Source of the DNA: Dicaeum eximium
Taxonomy: Eukaryota > Chordata > Aves > Passeriformes > Dicaeidae
DNA length: 64,000 nt
Assembly (NCBI GenBank): GCA_013396995.1
Contig: VWZP01010904.1
Coordinates: 5,058,363 to 5,122,362 of the forward strand
Reading direction: 5' to 3'
Shown: positions 1 to 13,600 of the stretch, piece by piece
Layout of the letters: each line of letters begins with the position of its first letter
Position numbering within the stretch: the first letter of the stretch is position 1
Position numbers and translations under genes: made by a program
The notes under the pieces: model-generated
Databases searched by the model: none
What the model was told of the DNA's origin: nothing
The model's input: the letters and a program-made list of their open reading frames with translations, nothing else

Positions 1-1446
1 TTTCTAGGTACAGAAAGAAAAAAAAAAAGTCCAAGTCTTCCTGCCTACCTCTATCCATTTACACAGAACTTGCTACAGAATCCCTTAAAATGAAAATCAC
101 TTCAATTATGCAGTGCATGATGTTAAGGCACCAGAAGAAATCTAGTTTTTCATTCATGTTGAATCTTCATAATGGAAAACTCAAGGAACATTAATGATTC
201 AGAGGTCTAAAAAGCAAAGAAACTGAGTAAGAAATATTTTTAGGTGTACAAAATTATGCACCCTCACAGTGAAGAAGGCCAACAGCTCCTTCTGCTACAG
301 TATGAATTTGCCCAGCAGACCAAGGGAAGTGGCTCCTTCCTTTCTGCTCAGCACTGTTGAGGCTGAATCATATAGCAGTTTTGGCTGAAAGGCACCTTTA
401 AAGCTCATCTAATCCACGCCCACCGCAATGAGCAGGGCCATCTTCAACCAGATCAGGTTTCTCAGAGCCCTGTCCAACCTGACCTTGGAAATTTCCAGGG
501 ATGGGACACGTACCACCTCTCCGGGCAACCTGTTCCAGCATTTCACCACCCTCATAAAATATTTCTTTCTTATACCTGGTCTGCATCTACCATCCTTTAG
601 TTTATAAACATTACCCCTTGTACTATCACTATTAGAAAGTTTGTCCTCATCTTTCTTATAAGCCTCCTTACTGAAAGGGTGCAGTCAGATCTCCCTGAAA
701 CCTTCTCTTCTCCAGACTAAACAACTCCAACTCTCTCAGGCTTTCCCTGTAGAAGTGCCCCATCCATCTGATCATCTTCCTGTCGTTCCTCTGGACTTGC
801 TCTAACAGTTCCTGCTTGTATAGGGGAGCCCAGAGCTGGATGCAGCTCTCCAGGTGAGGTCTTACCAGAGCAGAGCAGAGGGGAAGAAGCATCTCCTGTG
901 ACCTTTTGGCCCCCCTCTTTTTGATGCAGACCAGGATGCAGCTGGATTTCTGGACTGTGAAATCATATCAAGCTTATCATCCACCAGTACCTCCAAGTGC
1001 TTCCCAGCAGGCCTGTTCTTGATCTGCCACACTCCAATGCCCAATAAGAAACTGACCCAGTGACGCTCCTAAAAGCCAGCAGGTTTCTCAGATTTTCACA
1101 TTTTGACTAGTTACTCCTTTTCTTACAGTCCGCTATTACACTAGGTAACAAAAACATTCCACACACTCCCTTAACCCAAAAGTCCAAATCTGAAGGCTTC
1201 CTGTTAGAAGACTGAAATTATAAACTAATGTTTTATTATATACTAAAGCAAAGTAGCAGTGTTCTGATTTTCAGTGTAGGAGTTATCTGCACAGGAAAGT
1301 TATCACCAACTGACTTACTCAAGCTTCCTGCAGGGAAAGCCTAAACTTTGCCCAACTAAATGCATCTAAAATAAAAAAAAAAAGTCTCTACTGACACCAT
1401 ATGCAGACATACTTGGCACCTAAGAGCCAAGGAGCAAGTACCTTAC
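1..1446 (-). other. AQR: AQR intron 19, partial
   Basis: Intronic sequence from the exon 19 donor to the window edge. It holds a minus-oriented CR1 copy (about 385-1050) and otherwise unremarkable AT-rich DNA. No further AQR exon is seen in it. Confidence 0.85.
385..1050 (-). mobile_element. CR1-type LINE 3' fragment
   Basis: Read on the minus strand, this ends with the usual CR1 3' region. On the plus strand the hallmarks appear in reverse: a ggcacctttaaagctcatct-type end, gggcaacctgttccagca, the accccttgtactatcac block, cttctcttctccagactaaa and the cagagctggatgcagctctc block. Several substitutions and small indels show it is inactive. It lies in AQR intron 19. Confidence 0.9.
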
Positions 1447-1616
1447 CTTGAAATTGTTTTCTTTTGGTTTTCTTCTCATTATTATATTAAATGTCTCATA
1501 GACATCTTCTGCTCCATTTTGGATCGTATTGGTCATGTCCTGCTGATACTGGTTTGGGTCCAGAAATACTCTGTATGTTCTGCAATCACCTTTAAGTCTT
1601 GGTTTTGGTTCAGGTC
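1447..1616 (-). CDS. AQR: AQR exon 19 (residues 618-674), last exon in window
   Basis: 170 nt encoding [20 protein letters not shown] through [12 protein letters not shown]. It ends exactly on a codon boundary at a GTAAGG donor. The next exon should start with the segment following NNFK in AQR and lies beyond the left edge. Confidence 0.96.
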
Positions 1617-4600
1617 CTGCCCATAATGAAACAGCAAGATTAGAATTTGACTCAGTGCTAAAAGCAAATTATCATTCAAATAAGTGATCCATAATTGTTC
1701 CTCAAATGAAATTTAGACAAATTCATAAGATGAAACTAATTTCTGCATAGGAATAGAAACATTTTCATTACATTATTCTAATAGCTTTTGAATAGAATCT
1801 ATTTTACTCCTTAACCCCAAATACTGGATTTATTTAATTAATGTAGCTATATCAGATTTTTACCAGAGGAAACTAGTTAACCCTTCTCAGCCTGCTTATG
1901 GAATTGTTTTTTTTTTCCAAGTATGTAACTAATTCAATGAGCATTCCTTACAAGAGAGGAAAATTATCAATTAGGTTGTTAAAAATAAAAAATAGAGACA
2001 GAAAAAAAAAGATAAATCCTTTGAACAAGTTTTGGTATGTCATACCTTCTTCAATAACACGCCCTTTCTCGTCCAACATGCCCTGAATTTCACAGCCTCT
2101 GACATACACCAGGCCAGTCTGCTCAACAAAAGGCTGCCTCCTGTCAAACTTGGTGCCGTAGGGCTGCATGGGCCGCACAGTAATCAAGAAGCAGACGTCG
2201 TGCTTGCGCAGACCTGGTCCCCAAAAGGAACAGTCAGTGAATGGCATTTTCCTCATCAAGTCCTTAACGTCTACATAAAAGAATGCACTAAAATTTCTTT
2301 TAAATAAAATCCCACCTCTATATACTTTGCTTCAAAATATGCCTTGAACTTAGAGAATATAAAGTCATAGGCCAATGTGATATGAGATATAAAAAGTAGA
2401 AGCTGAATCTTTTTTCATAAGAAAAAATTTTATTTCAAGATTATTCTTCTCCCAGTCATCTTACTCCAGTTATACAACCTAGTTATTTTCAATCATCTCT
2501 AAAGAAGTGTAGCAATAATCTCTTATTCTCATTGCTTCCCTTGGAGGACAAACCTCCAATTCCCCTTTTTCTACAACAAGTTAAGTGCAGTGCCTAGAAC
2601 TGGACACAAAATCCTACACCAAGTTACTTCAGTTATCTATTCTGTACAGTAAAAGGTTACTTAACCAAGCTACTTGTTTACTGTTACATTCCAGTTCATA
2701 AATTTCAATATAACTTGAGGTTTTCTCTTTTTCCCTCAGCACTAACACAACATTGAGGAATCCTATTCACTTGTGAGCAGTGATGACCTCCAATCTTTCC
2801 ATTCTGCAGAGGTACTGCCTGATAAGTTATTCCCCCAACATGCAGTGGTACAGTGACTTGCTCTTGCTTAATAATCATCCCTGTTGAGCTACATGCTACT
2901 TTTAAAATACTGCTTCTCCAGTTCACTAACATAATTCTGAACATTAAACCTTCTGTCCAGTATAGCTACAGAGTCTCAGAGATCTAAGACACCTTCAAAG
3001 TTCAGAAAACATGCTGTATTTTTCATGAGACAAATAATTCCTCATTAAGCACTAGACATTATTCAGCAGAAGGCAGTTTCATCAAGATCCCGTTACGTCA
3101 GGCAATGATTCATGAATTCTTCATCTCAGTTTTGATTTAGTTAAAATGTGATTTTTTATAAATCATAGAGGCTGTTTTAGTATTTAAAAAGCTAGGTGCA
3201 CCACTATATAGATACTTTCAGTATAGTGAATTCTCTGCTATCTTCCAAGATTTTCTACTTTAACAGAAATCTACAGCCCCAAACTGGTATCTGCTCATTT
3301 ATCACAGAGTCCAGGTTTAGCATTTGTGCTACGTGACCTGTAATGAGACTATGCAGCCCCAGCACATTTATCAGGTTTCTCTAATAAGAGAGAAAGGAGT
3401 GACATTTACTCATACTACACGTACAAGTGCGTGCTTCTATGTCACTCACCAACATGGTCCTCTAAAGTTCAAATTCCCAAGTAAAAGAAACGTTCCTTGC
3501 CAGTGCATACTTACAAGAAACAGTATTTGGTACAGTCAGCACTTTGTAACCTTCAAATATACTGAAAACTACTGAAATGTACTGTTTGAATTAAATAAAA
3601 ATCTGTCTTCTCCACTTGTGTGTGAGACAAATATCACATTCCTCATACTTTTCAATATGACATTTTTAGCATACACATTACTTAAAATGCTAAGTTAACT
3701 TCCCACAGTCCCTGTAAAGGACAGCATTTTACAGTTGGTCACTGAATGACATCAGTCTGAAGTAATAAACATTCTGTTCCCAATGAATGTCTAAGTAATG
3801 ATTTCAAACTTCACTTAATGAAAATATAAACTTTTTAAACTTGGAATTTGAGCAACTGACTTCTAAACAGTGTATTAGGATTGACAAATCTGTATCATGG
3901 CTTAAAACCTCCTTTTCTTACAAATAAGATTACATCAAAGTGTATTGTGATGAGCACCTATTTTGAGCACTTTATTTCCAAGCATGTTAAGTACCTTCCC
4001 ATTCATCTTTGATGTTATCTCGGACATTCAAATTAATTGTAACATCTGCTCTTACTCGCATGGGCCAGTTTTCACCAATGTTGGGCTTGGCCACCTCCAC
4101 TACCGTGAAAGAGACAATGGGTTGTGCCATCCTAGCCCATCCACCAAAGACCACACCTCCATATTCTGATAACCTAAGAAATAAACCCCAAAGTTTTGTT
4201 AGCCATTAGCTGATAACAGATTCAATTATTTTTTAAATTATCAAAGAATTTACTACACATGAAGTTTTAAGACAAAAGTAGAATTCTTAACTTTACGTGC
4301 TACTGAACTAGATTAATGTAATCCTGCATTTTAGAATCAAAGCATAACATGACTTATATTTCAAAAAACAAAGGCAACTTATGCTAGCATTATTAAAAAA
4401 AAACTCACAGAGACAGAAGATAAAGGAAAGGTAACAAAAAGCAACTACTTGAGTAGAAAAGATATCACACCAGATAAACCCTTTAAACCAAAAGAGGATT
4501 AAAATGTGGCAGATGGCAAATTCAAGAATACTCAGTAACATCTCCCACAAACAGAGGAGTTTATGACATTTGCATATTTTGTAATGTCAGCCAAGGCTTG

Positions 4601-7600
4601 GTGTTCCTGGAAAATTAACTCATCCATCTTAACACAACAAAAGCTGTTTGTTAGCATCCAGCACACTGCCTTTAACATACCTACAGGGATACATAACCAC
4701 AAACCCTTAAAATATCAACCCCTGGGACGGCAACACCTTATGGGAGGAGTAAGTATAAACCACAGTATCTACATAATAATTTTAAATACATTTGTTACTA
4801 TGTATTTAGTATATACACAGTACCAGTTTTTGATTCTTAAACAGACTTTGATTAAAAGTGAACTGACTGGTTTGTATCAGTTAATAAATATTACCATGGT
4901 TTCATCCTACTGACACTATCTTCAATGTCCTGTCTGATCTCATAGGTAGACTCCAAGCGGAAAAGATTGAAGTTCCTCAGCAGGTAGTCATGGAGAGTCA
5001 GAAACTGTAGATTCAACTTGGGGAGTGCAAGACAACCTAAGGATTCAAAGGTAAGAGAAAGGAAAGAGGTATTTGAAGGATAAACAAAAAAGATTAATTA
5101 ATACACTGTTTCTACGAATTCACACACGGACACACTTTACTGTACAACTGCCATAGCTGTTGTCCTTGGAGATTCTAAAAACTATCCCTTTTATCAATAC
5201 ATATCTCTAAAAAGCATGTATCTTTCAGGTTCTCTCTAAAAGAACCTGCACAAGATTGAAGGAATTTTCATCCTTCTAGCAGTAATACAGTGAACTACTT
5301 AAATATTAAATCCATCAATGTATTCAGACTATAACAAAATTAAGTTTAGGAAAATCAAATGCACAGCAAAGTCATGGTCTTTGGAAATGCAACAATTAAG
5401 TTAGCATTAAAAATTATGAAAAAGGCTCATATAATAATAAAAACCATGCAACATCAACAATTCTGCTATTCCCATGCTTTATGTTTATTAGATTCCACAA
5501 AGTAGAAAAAGGCTTTAATTCAAGAAATCAAATTTTAACACACATCTCTAAAGTTTCTGTTACTGATTCGTTTTTTAAATGAGAAAGAAAAACATAGGAA
5601 GATTAGATCCTATTACACAAGGAGCATTAGAACTCCTAGACAGGTCCTGAAGCTTCTTCCATTCTTTTGCGATAGTCTTAGATGTAAATTTTCCATAATT
5701 AAAATTCCTGTAAGTTACTCATCTAACATTACTGGACTACTATTCCAGTTTGATACCTACGTTTAAGACCTGCGAAAGCATCTTGCTTTTGAAACTTGCA
5801 ATACTACTGTTGAAACCTTTCTCTGGTATAGGTACAACATATTGACTTTCACATGCACTGAGAGACAACAGCAGTGAAGGAAGGCAGCAGAACACAGTAA
5901 TTTCTATTATGGAAAGCCTGATGGTGATAAAATACTTTAACACATTACCCAACACCAAGTAAGAAAGCCTGTCCTGTAAAGCTAGTTACATGCACAGAGG
6001 GCAGGGTGTGAAGCAGGACCTCTTTACGGCTGCACAGTATTCATCAGAGAGATACTCTTCTTCCCTCATTTTCTAAAAGGAGATAGAAACAATATTCCTA
6101 ATTTCCTCCCATTACCACCTTCTCCCCCCTTTTTAGAAAGCCTTTCTTGAACATACTTCAGTGCAAAGTACAGACAACAGCTTTTCTGTTGCTGTGTCCA
6201 ACCTTTTTCACCTTACCTGTGCCTCAGCTGTTGTACAGCACATCTGTTATCCACAAGCAAATAAACATCTTTGTATAAAAATAGATTTTTGGATTTGTCT
6301 TTAAATCCACTATATATTTGCTAATAATTTAACAATTTAATCTCAAGAGTTCCTGAAAAAAAAAACCCTGATCTTACTCTAAGATACTGGAAGATGCCAA
6401 AGCACCATGTGTAAGTTTCTTGGACAGCATAAACATAACTCCTTTTTTTATTGCAGCATTTACTGCTGTTCAGCATTTACTGAAATACTTATCATACCTT
6501 CTCCAGAGTAATATTCAGTTGGTACAATATTTTCATCCCAAATAATCTTCTCTGTGGGATAGAGAGGCATCTGGTTGAGTTGCTGAATTTGAGAGATCCG
6601 TCGCTCATGACGGGAAACCTAAAGAAAGAAGCATTTCAAACCTCTCTGAGTCAAAAGGGAACAATAAAGATACTTTTGAAACACAGACAATAATTCATAA
6701 GGTGGTCACTTGCATTTTCTCTGTCAATATTTTTCTAAATAACTATTTTAATATAACTAAAGGCACACAGTGACATCAGAAGATGAACAAACACATAGTC
6801 CAACTATTGGTCATAGTACAAGAATCAATGGCTATTCAGCAGACCAAAAATGGCACAACAGAACTGAAAATAGTCAAGGCTCAGCAGAAAATCAACTTCA
6901 AATAAAACTTATCTAAGTTTTCATTAAAAAGATGTTCAGCACCTAACTAATACTACTCACTTAGTAGTTAAGTCTTTATTTCCTCTTTGGGACACAAAAG
7001 AAATCTATCCAATACTGTAATATGTTATCTGAACAAGTATCTTTCCATGGCATCCACAGGCATATCACTACCCTCTAAGCCTTAGAAAACTAAATGAACA
7101 ATTTTCTAAGAAATCAACAACCCCAAAACAAACGTATGAAAGAGATTTTAAAAAACAGCCACACTATTCTAATACTGATATCAAATTAGAAGCCTACAGT
7201 AATACTGGTAGGCCCTGAATATCCAAAAAACCGCAATGTGCATCAAACAATATTTCAAATCGATTTGAGGCCCAAATAGGTACTGAGTATCTAGATCTAC
7301 TTCAGCAGATCTTTTTGTTTTAAAATGGGACAAAAACTTCTTCAGAAGAATTCAAAACTGTTTCCAAGGCTTTCCTTATTGACCTCAAAAAACACACATT
7401 AGTTTCTCATGAAAACTGTATTTATGAATAGGCATTATTATAATTACATAATTATTTTCATAATTATAATTTCATTTTTTTATGGTTTTAAACCCCATTT
7501 TAATATGCCAATTACTGCTGTAACACTGCTGTGGTTCGCAGGTGGTTCACAAAATGTTCTGAATGACTACTTTACTGCAGTGTAGTTGGTGGGTGCAGCT

Positions 7601-10600
7601 ATGCCTTGAGTTTTCGACAGAACAAGTGGAAGCAGCACTAAGAAGCCCGTTTTTACCAGCAATTCCAGCAGAAACTCCTTCTCGTGGGCCGTGTCCTCGC
7701 CCTCGGCCAGCGGCGGCAGCAGGCACAGGTACGACGCCACCTGGTGGAGAACGTTGGAGCTGCACAGCGAAAGGAAAAAGAAGCCTCTGTCACACGGAAA
7801 CCAGAGATAGCACTTACTGCAGCTGCTTGTTCCTTAAAGAAAATCCCAACCGCCCGATTCCACCAGACGTAAACAACTACGGGTCAGGCTTCTAAGTGAA
7901 GTTTGTGGATAAGCTGAACCTCTCGCCTACAATAAACATGGCAAGTGGTGGGTATTTTTTATTGTTTCAAGACCTGACACGCAAGTGAACAACAAAGCAC
8001 ACGCTGCCTTTGTCAAAATATATACTGCTATGCTTTTACTCATAGCACTTACAATATAGTACAGTTAATACAGTGGCATGCTTTCATGATTTTTGTTGTA
8101 GTTCTTCTACAGAACAGAGTAAAAAAAAATAAACTAAACAAGTTAGAGGTTAACTACTGGTTACATACATGACAAGTCAGAAGGAAAAAAAGGGTGGAAA
8201 TTTGTTAAATTTATTTAATCATACCGAGAACCAAGAATTTCAATTTCAATTTGATAACTTACCTAAGAGGTCCAAATAACTTCACCAGTGCATCACGAGT
8301 ATCTACTGCAGCTACATTTGAGAGTGCAAAGTCATATAACTCTGGGAAATGTGCAAACGCTGCTCTCTACAAAAGATCCATGCATGAAAACTGGATGTAA
8401 GCATATTAATGAAACTATTGAATAACAGTTTAAATACTTAGAAAAAAGCATAGCTTCTTCTGGTTCATAACATGAACCACTCTATGGACCCGACCGGGAT
8501 AGCAATATAAGCCAGATTAAATCTCCGTTTTTCTTAACACCATCTAGTTGTTACTCCTCAACTTCTGACACAGTATCCTTCTTATACACCCTTCTATCAG
8601 CATTCGTTGTCATTAAAATAAAACATAAGGGAGCAGATATGTAGCTTTGCAGGCAACTAAGAAAAGCAAGGAACAAGTTTAACTCAACCATGCTTCCTTG
8701 GATTGTTTTGTTAAAACTGAAGCGAGCAATTCTAAAAAGTGTGAGTGGATTTGTACAAGGGAGCGCTGTAGGCACACGTGCACACTGATCTTGCGGAAAT
8801 GCTGCCACCTACTGCATCACCACAGGGTCCTACAGCATTCTGCTTTCCCTCCTTAACAGAACAGTTCATTGTGGTAACACAAGGTCCAAAACACTGATGT
8901 TTTGCTAGAGCATATTATTTAGTCATAGTCACATCCACCATACTGAAGCATTACATGTCTTCAATACGGTACAGGCAGTCAACTAAAGCTATTCCTGTAG
9001 CTCAAGAGGGAAAATAAGGGGTTTGATTTGGGAAATAACCTCATGCCTATTCCAGATGCAAATTAGACTAGAAAGGCAAAACCAAATCCTCTGTCTCTCA
9101 TAAGCACTTCATCTTCTGCTTACCTGCAGAGAAGTAATTCTGTCATAGTGAATTGTAGTCATCTCATTCTCTGTCAAAGCATTTCCAGTCTGATCATTGA
9201 TTTCAAAGCCAGTGTAGAATTTGAGCATATCTAAAAGCTGAGACATCAACAATATAAATTAATGGATTAACAATAAGAGACACCCGACTATGAACAAAAC
9301 CACAATTCAAGAGGACAAATGCACAAACAAGAACTCCTCAAAGTTTTAGAAGAATTGGACTAAGGAGTGGTATCTTAATTTTATACTTGGCTGATGCATA
9401 AAATAGTTTTTGTTAGGTATCTCATCTGCAAGCCATCAAAATTCCAGTATAGTCCACAAGCAATATGGTTTCTTGGTATACTAGGACTTGAAACTAAACT
9501 GATCACAGTAAGGTGATCTAGCCAGAGGCTGTCATTGAACCCAACTTACAGCTCCCTGCTAGCAAAAGGGAGAGGCCTTGTGCCCTTCTGCCCTCTCTGA
9601 TGGCAGCTCTGAAGTTCATCCTCCCTTTCAATGACATTATTTAACTCGGAGGAAGAAAATTATTCAGATGTGCTGCTGGCTTTGTGTTCCATCAATACTG
9701 ACCCTTACAGAAAATGAAGAAGTGCCAGAGATAAGGGACAGCAGGCAGCAGGAAAAGCATCTGAGATGCAGGAAAGGGGATAGATCTTCAGATCCTGCCA
9801 TAAAAAAACCAGTTTACTAGCTATGAGTGAGTAAACTGAAGGACAGGAGTGGAAAAACAGCTGCACTAGAGAAAAGTGTGAAGTCAAAATGAACAAGAGA
9901 AGAATGCAGTGGTGACAACCTCTGCTATGTGTGTGGTAAAGCATGCCAGAAGCTGCACTGCCTTCTAGATTGCACTTTTAAGATCTTCTCAAAAACAGAA
10001 GCAGAAATATTACTCTGCTCTTGTGAGACCCTGCCTGGAGTACTGTGTCCAGCTCTGGGGTCTCCAACACAAAAAAACCTGTGGACTTGTTGGAAAATGT
10101 CCAGAGGAGTTTACTATAGGGCTGAAACACTCTTCTGTAACAACAGGCTGAGAGTTAAGCCTGGAGAAGAGAAGGCTCCAGGGAGATTCTATAGCTTCTT
10201 TTACAGCACCTAAAGGGAGCTACAGGAAGGATGGAGAAGGACTTTCCACAGGACATGTAGTGATAGGACAAGAAGGAATGGCCTTAAACTGAAGGAGAGC
10301 AGGTTTAGATTAGACATTAGGATAAAACTTTTTACTGTGAGGATGGTGAAGCACTGGAACTGGTTGCCCACAGATGCCCCATCCCTGGAGGTGTTCATGA
10401 TCAGGCTGGATGGGACTCTTGAGTAACCTAATCTAGTGGAAGGTGTCCCTGTCCATGGCAGGGGCACTGGAAGTGGATGATCTTTAAGGTCTGCTGCAAC
10501 TCAAACCATCCTGTGATTCCATGAAATGTAAGAGCAGTTACAGACATAGATACAGGTAAGAAAAAAATACTGTGTGAAAGATTTAAATAAACATGTAGTT

Positions 10601-13600
10601 TGCATCCAAACAAAAGCCTATCTTTAATTAAAAAAATAAAAAAACAAAACTGCAGCATTCAGAAACAAAGGGAACAAAAAAGTTCTTTCCAAGAACTTAG
10701 TATCTCACCTGGCAGAAGAGATGACCCTCTTTTTCTCTTTTAGCAAGACTAGACAGGTAACAGTGAACAACAAGATGGGAGTCATCCAACACTGTATTAA
10801 ACCAGCGCCGTGTGGGAAGCAAAGCCTGTGGTAAATAACATCACGTTAATACAAGCAACTCTTCAAAAAGTAAGAAATCCTGGCTTCTCAGTATTTTCCA
10901 TTTCAAGAAGGCATATTAAGATAGACTGCTGCAGTTTTTTGCATATCTAATACCCTGACAGAGGCATTAGAGCAGCATTTATGTATGCCAAGGCACTGGG
11001 TTTATGCAGTAGAGCTGCTATGAACACAGTCCTTTATGTAATGGGGAGCATGGCATGAACCTGCCATTAGTGAGAATTCATCCTACCAGTAAAAAAGTAA
11101 ATAAAGCAATTATTCTACTAGTAAGTGTCTACATAATGATTGTGTGCTAGAAATGGTATGTCAAACTGCTTCAGCATTGTTTTAGATGTCTGTTTTCTAC
11201 ACTAATTTAATGAATTTCAAGGTTGAGGTCCTTAAAATTGCCAACTATTTCTTCTAAATAGTGGTATCTTCTCTTCTTTGCAAAATACTCAAGTATTTTT
11301 CAAATCTTCAATAACAACAAAAATAGAGATCTTTTCTTCTCAATGTAAATAGATTAAGCTGCTATATGTAGCAACTGCTGAACAGCATACAATAGATGAC
11401 CACAACAATTTAAGAGAAAAATTAGCTGCTTTCTACAGACTGAATTTAGAAAGCCAAAAAGCATCAGCATGATGTTTAGAACTAGGACAAAGAAAATAAA
11501 AGAATCTGTAGTAGAAAATGTTGATTGCCCTGCACAATAATTACAAAAAGAAACTCATAAAACCGTAAGAACTCTCCACTGAATTATAACTTTCAAATTA
11601 CCAAATCACCAGTTTTGATGGCAGTGTATGCACTCTAATATGGAACAGTAATATTCTGAAAAAGGCTTTAACACAAGTAGAAAGAGCCCATTAACACAGT
11701 ACATACTACAAAGACAAAAAGACTTGGATTTACAGCTAATTTCTCATTTGCTTGTTCCAGTCACCTAAACAGGCTTTATAACCTGTCTGAATTTTAATCT
11801 TTCTGTAATGCCTAGAGAGAACCAATCTGAAATGTGCTGTTTCTAAGCATTTTAAGTCAGACAGGCTTCCAATGTACTTTCTCTTACCAGAGTATACTAC
11901 ATATATAAGACAGCAAGCTCTCATTTAAATTACTCAACCTATTGCAACTACAAGCACAGACTACATCAGTGATTGAACAGAATGAGCCTGCAGAAATCCA
12001 CCACAAAGCCATTTTAAACTTCCCTGTGATACTGTTTCAGAAAACTCGTTTTATTTTACAATGCCTTCTGAATCTGAAGTTACTCTAAATAAATAATTAT
12101 TCATGCAAGAAATTGTAAATGAATGCCTTTTAATATTGGTACTGTGGTGCTTAAAATTGTCTCACTTCCTCAGTATCTGCTGAAAAATTTCACAAAACCT
12201 TGCTCCACACCTTACTACTCAAACAAACTGCAGATCACCAGACCGAGTACTTCTACATAATGAACTTCAGTCAAACAGGAATAGTTTGCATTGCAGACTA
12301 CTGCTGCTTTCTGGGATTTAACCCAGTAACACAAAAGAGACTTTAAGTGACCTGTTATGCACTGGGAAGAATAATTCTGAGTTATTCCTACCAGATTAAA
12401 GCATCACACATTTTCAGAAATTGCCAGTATTATTACCACTATTCCAATTAAATCCTCTCCCCTAAGCACTTTAGGATTCTAGCTTTGTCTAAGAATTCAA
12501 CTGGTTTATCAACATTGCTGCTCAGTTCCCAATATGGATGCAATGCTACAGCCTCTTATTTACAGATGGAAAAATCACTATTAAACAACCATATACACAG
12601 CTGTGACATGATCACCTCCTATTTGGAATAAGGCTGTAATAATTACTTTATGCACTTAAACCCTAGAAAAGTACACCTGGAAACTGGCTGAATCTGTTTA
12701 AAAACTTACCTCAAGATCTAGCATGAGTTCAATAAACCTCTCACAATAATGAACTTTGTCCATAGAAATAGGACCTAGATTAAAAAAAAAAAAAAAGAAG
12801 TTTAAATTGATCCACATTACAATATATTTACACTTGAACAATTCCTTAAAAACTAAATAAATGCTACAAATATAAGTATTCATTTTAATCTTGTTAAAAG
12901 CTAATTAAAACATTATTCTCTTTTAAAAACAATCCTTCCTTATATTAAAAATTCTTCTGGTTAACAATGAAAGTGTACCAGAACTTCAGGAGTGATTTTA
13001 TCAGCTTTGAAAAACCTTGAATGTAACATGCAAAAATGCTCCTTCCGTGAGATACCACTTGCCCATGATGTTTGTTAAGAACTTTTAATGCCAACTACTC
13101 AAAAATACATTTTTAAAAGCTGCAAACAAGATGTGTGCAAAAGGCCTTGACCATATTCAAAGGTACTCAGTGGTGACTTCTAAGGGGCCTTTAGAATCAT
13201 GCCAAAACACACCAAGTCTCCTTTAATGACCTTCTAATTCTTACAGCCTCCAAAGAAATGTTGAAGTAAATTTTCCTAAAACAGGTAATGAGGAAAACAG
13301 AGGGATAAGTACCCTTTCTGAGGAAACCACATTACAAAATTCACCCTTACAGCTCAGGTAAGAGCTGAAGTTTGCTAAGAGTTTAACAGAAAAAGCAAAA
13401 CTCTGGGAACTGATTTCACTCAAATTGTGCTGTGCTTAGAGCATAATAACCCTTTTCTGTTAAAAGGCTAACACCTCCCTCTACAAACACTTTTCCTTTC
13501 TAAATCAGGCAAGGAGATAATTTTGCTTGTCACAATGACTCAAGAGCAGTCAAATCTTACAGAATTTCACTTCACTTAGGCTTTTGTTCTTACTGTAAAT

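Larger units (their letters stand above)
1617..7656 (-). other. AQR: AQR introns 14-18
   Basis: These are introns of 429, 1781, 721, 1461 and 1038 bp between exons 19 and 14 (exons excluded). They are AT-rich. Apart from a weakly CR1-like stretch near 2470-2640, I see no gene, RNA or clear repeat. Confidence 0.8.

Noticed and set aside
7563..7895. 110-codon plus-strand frame over AQR exon 14
   Set aside because: Antisense shadow of the CpG-rich exon. No independent evidence of a gene.
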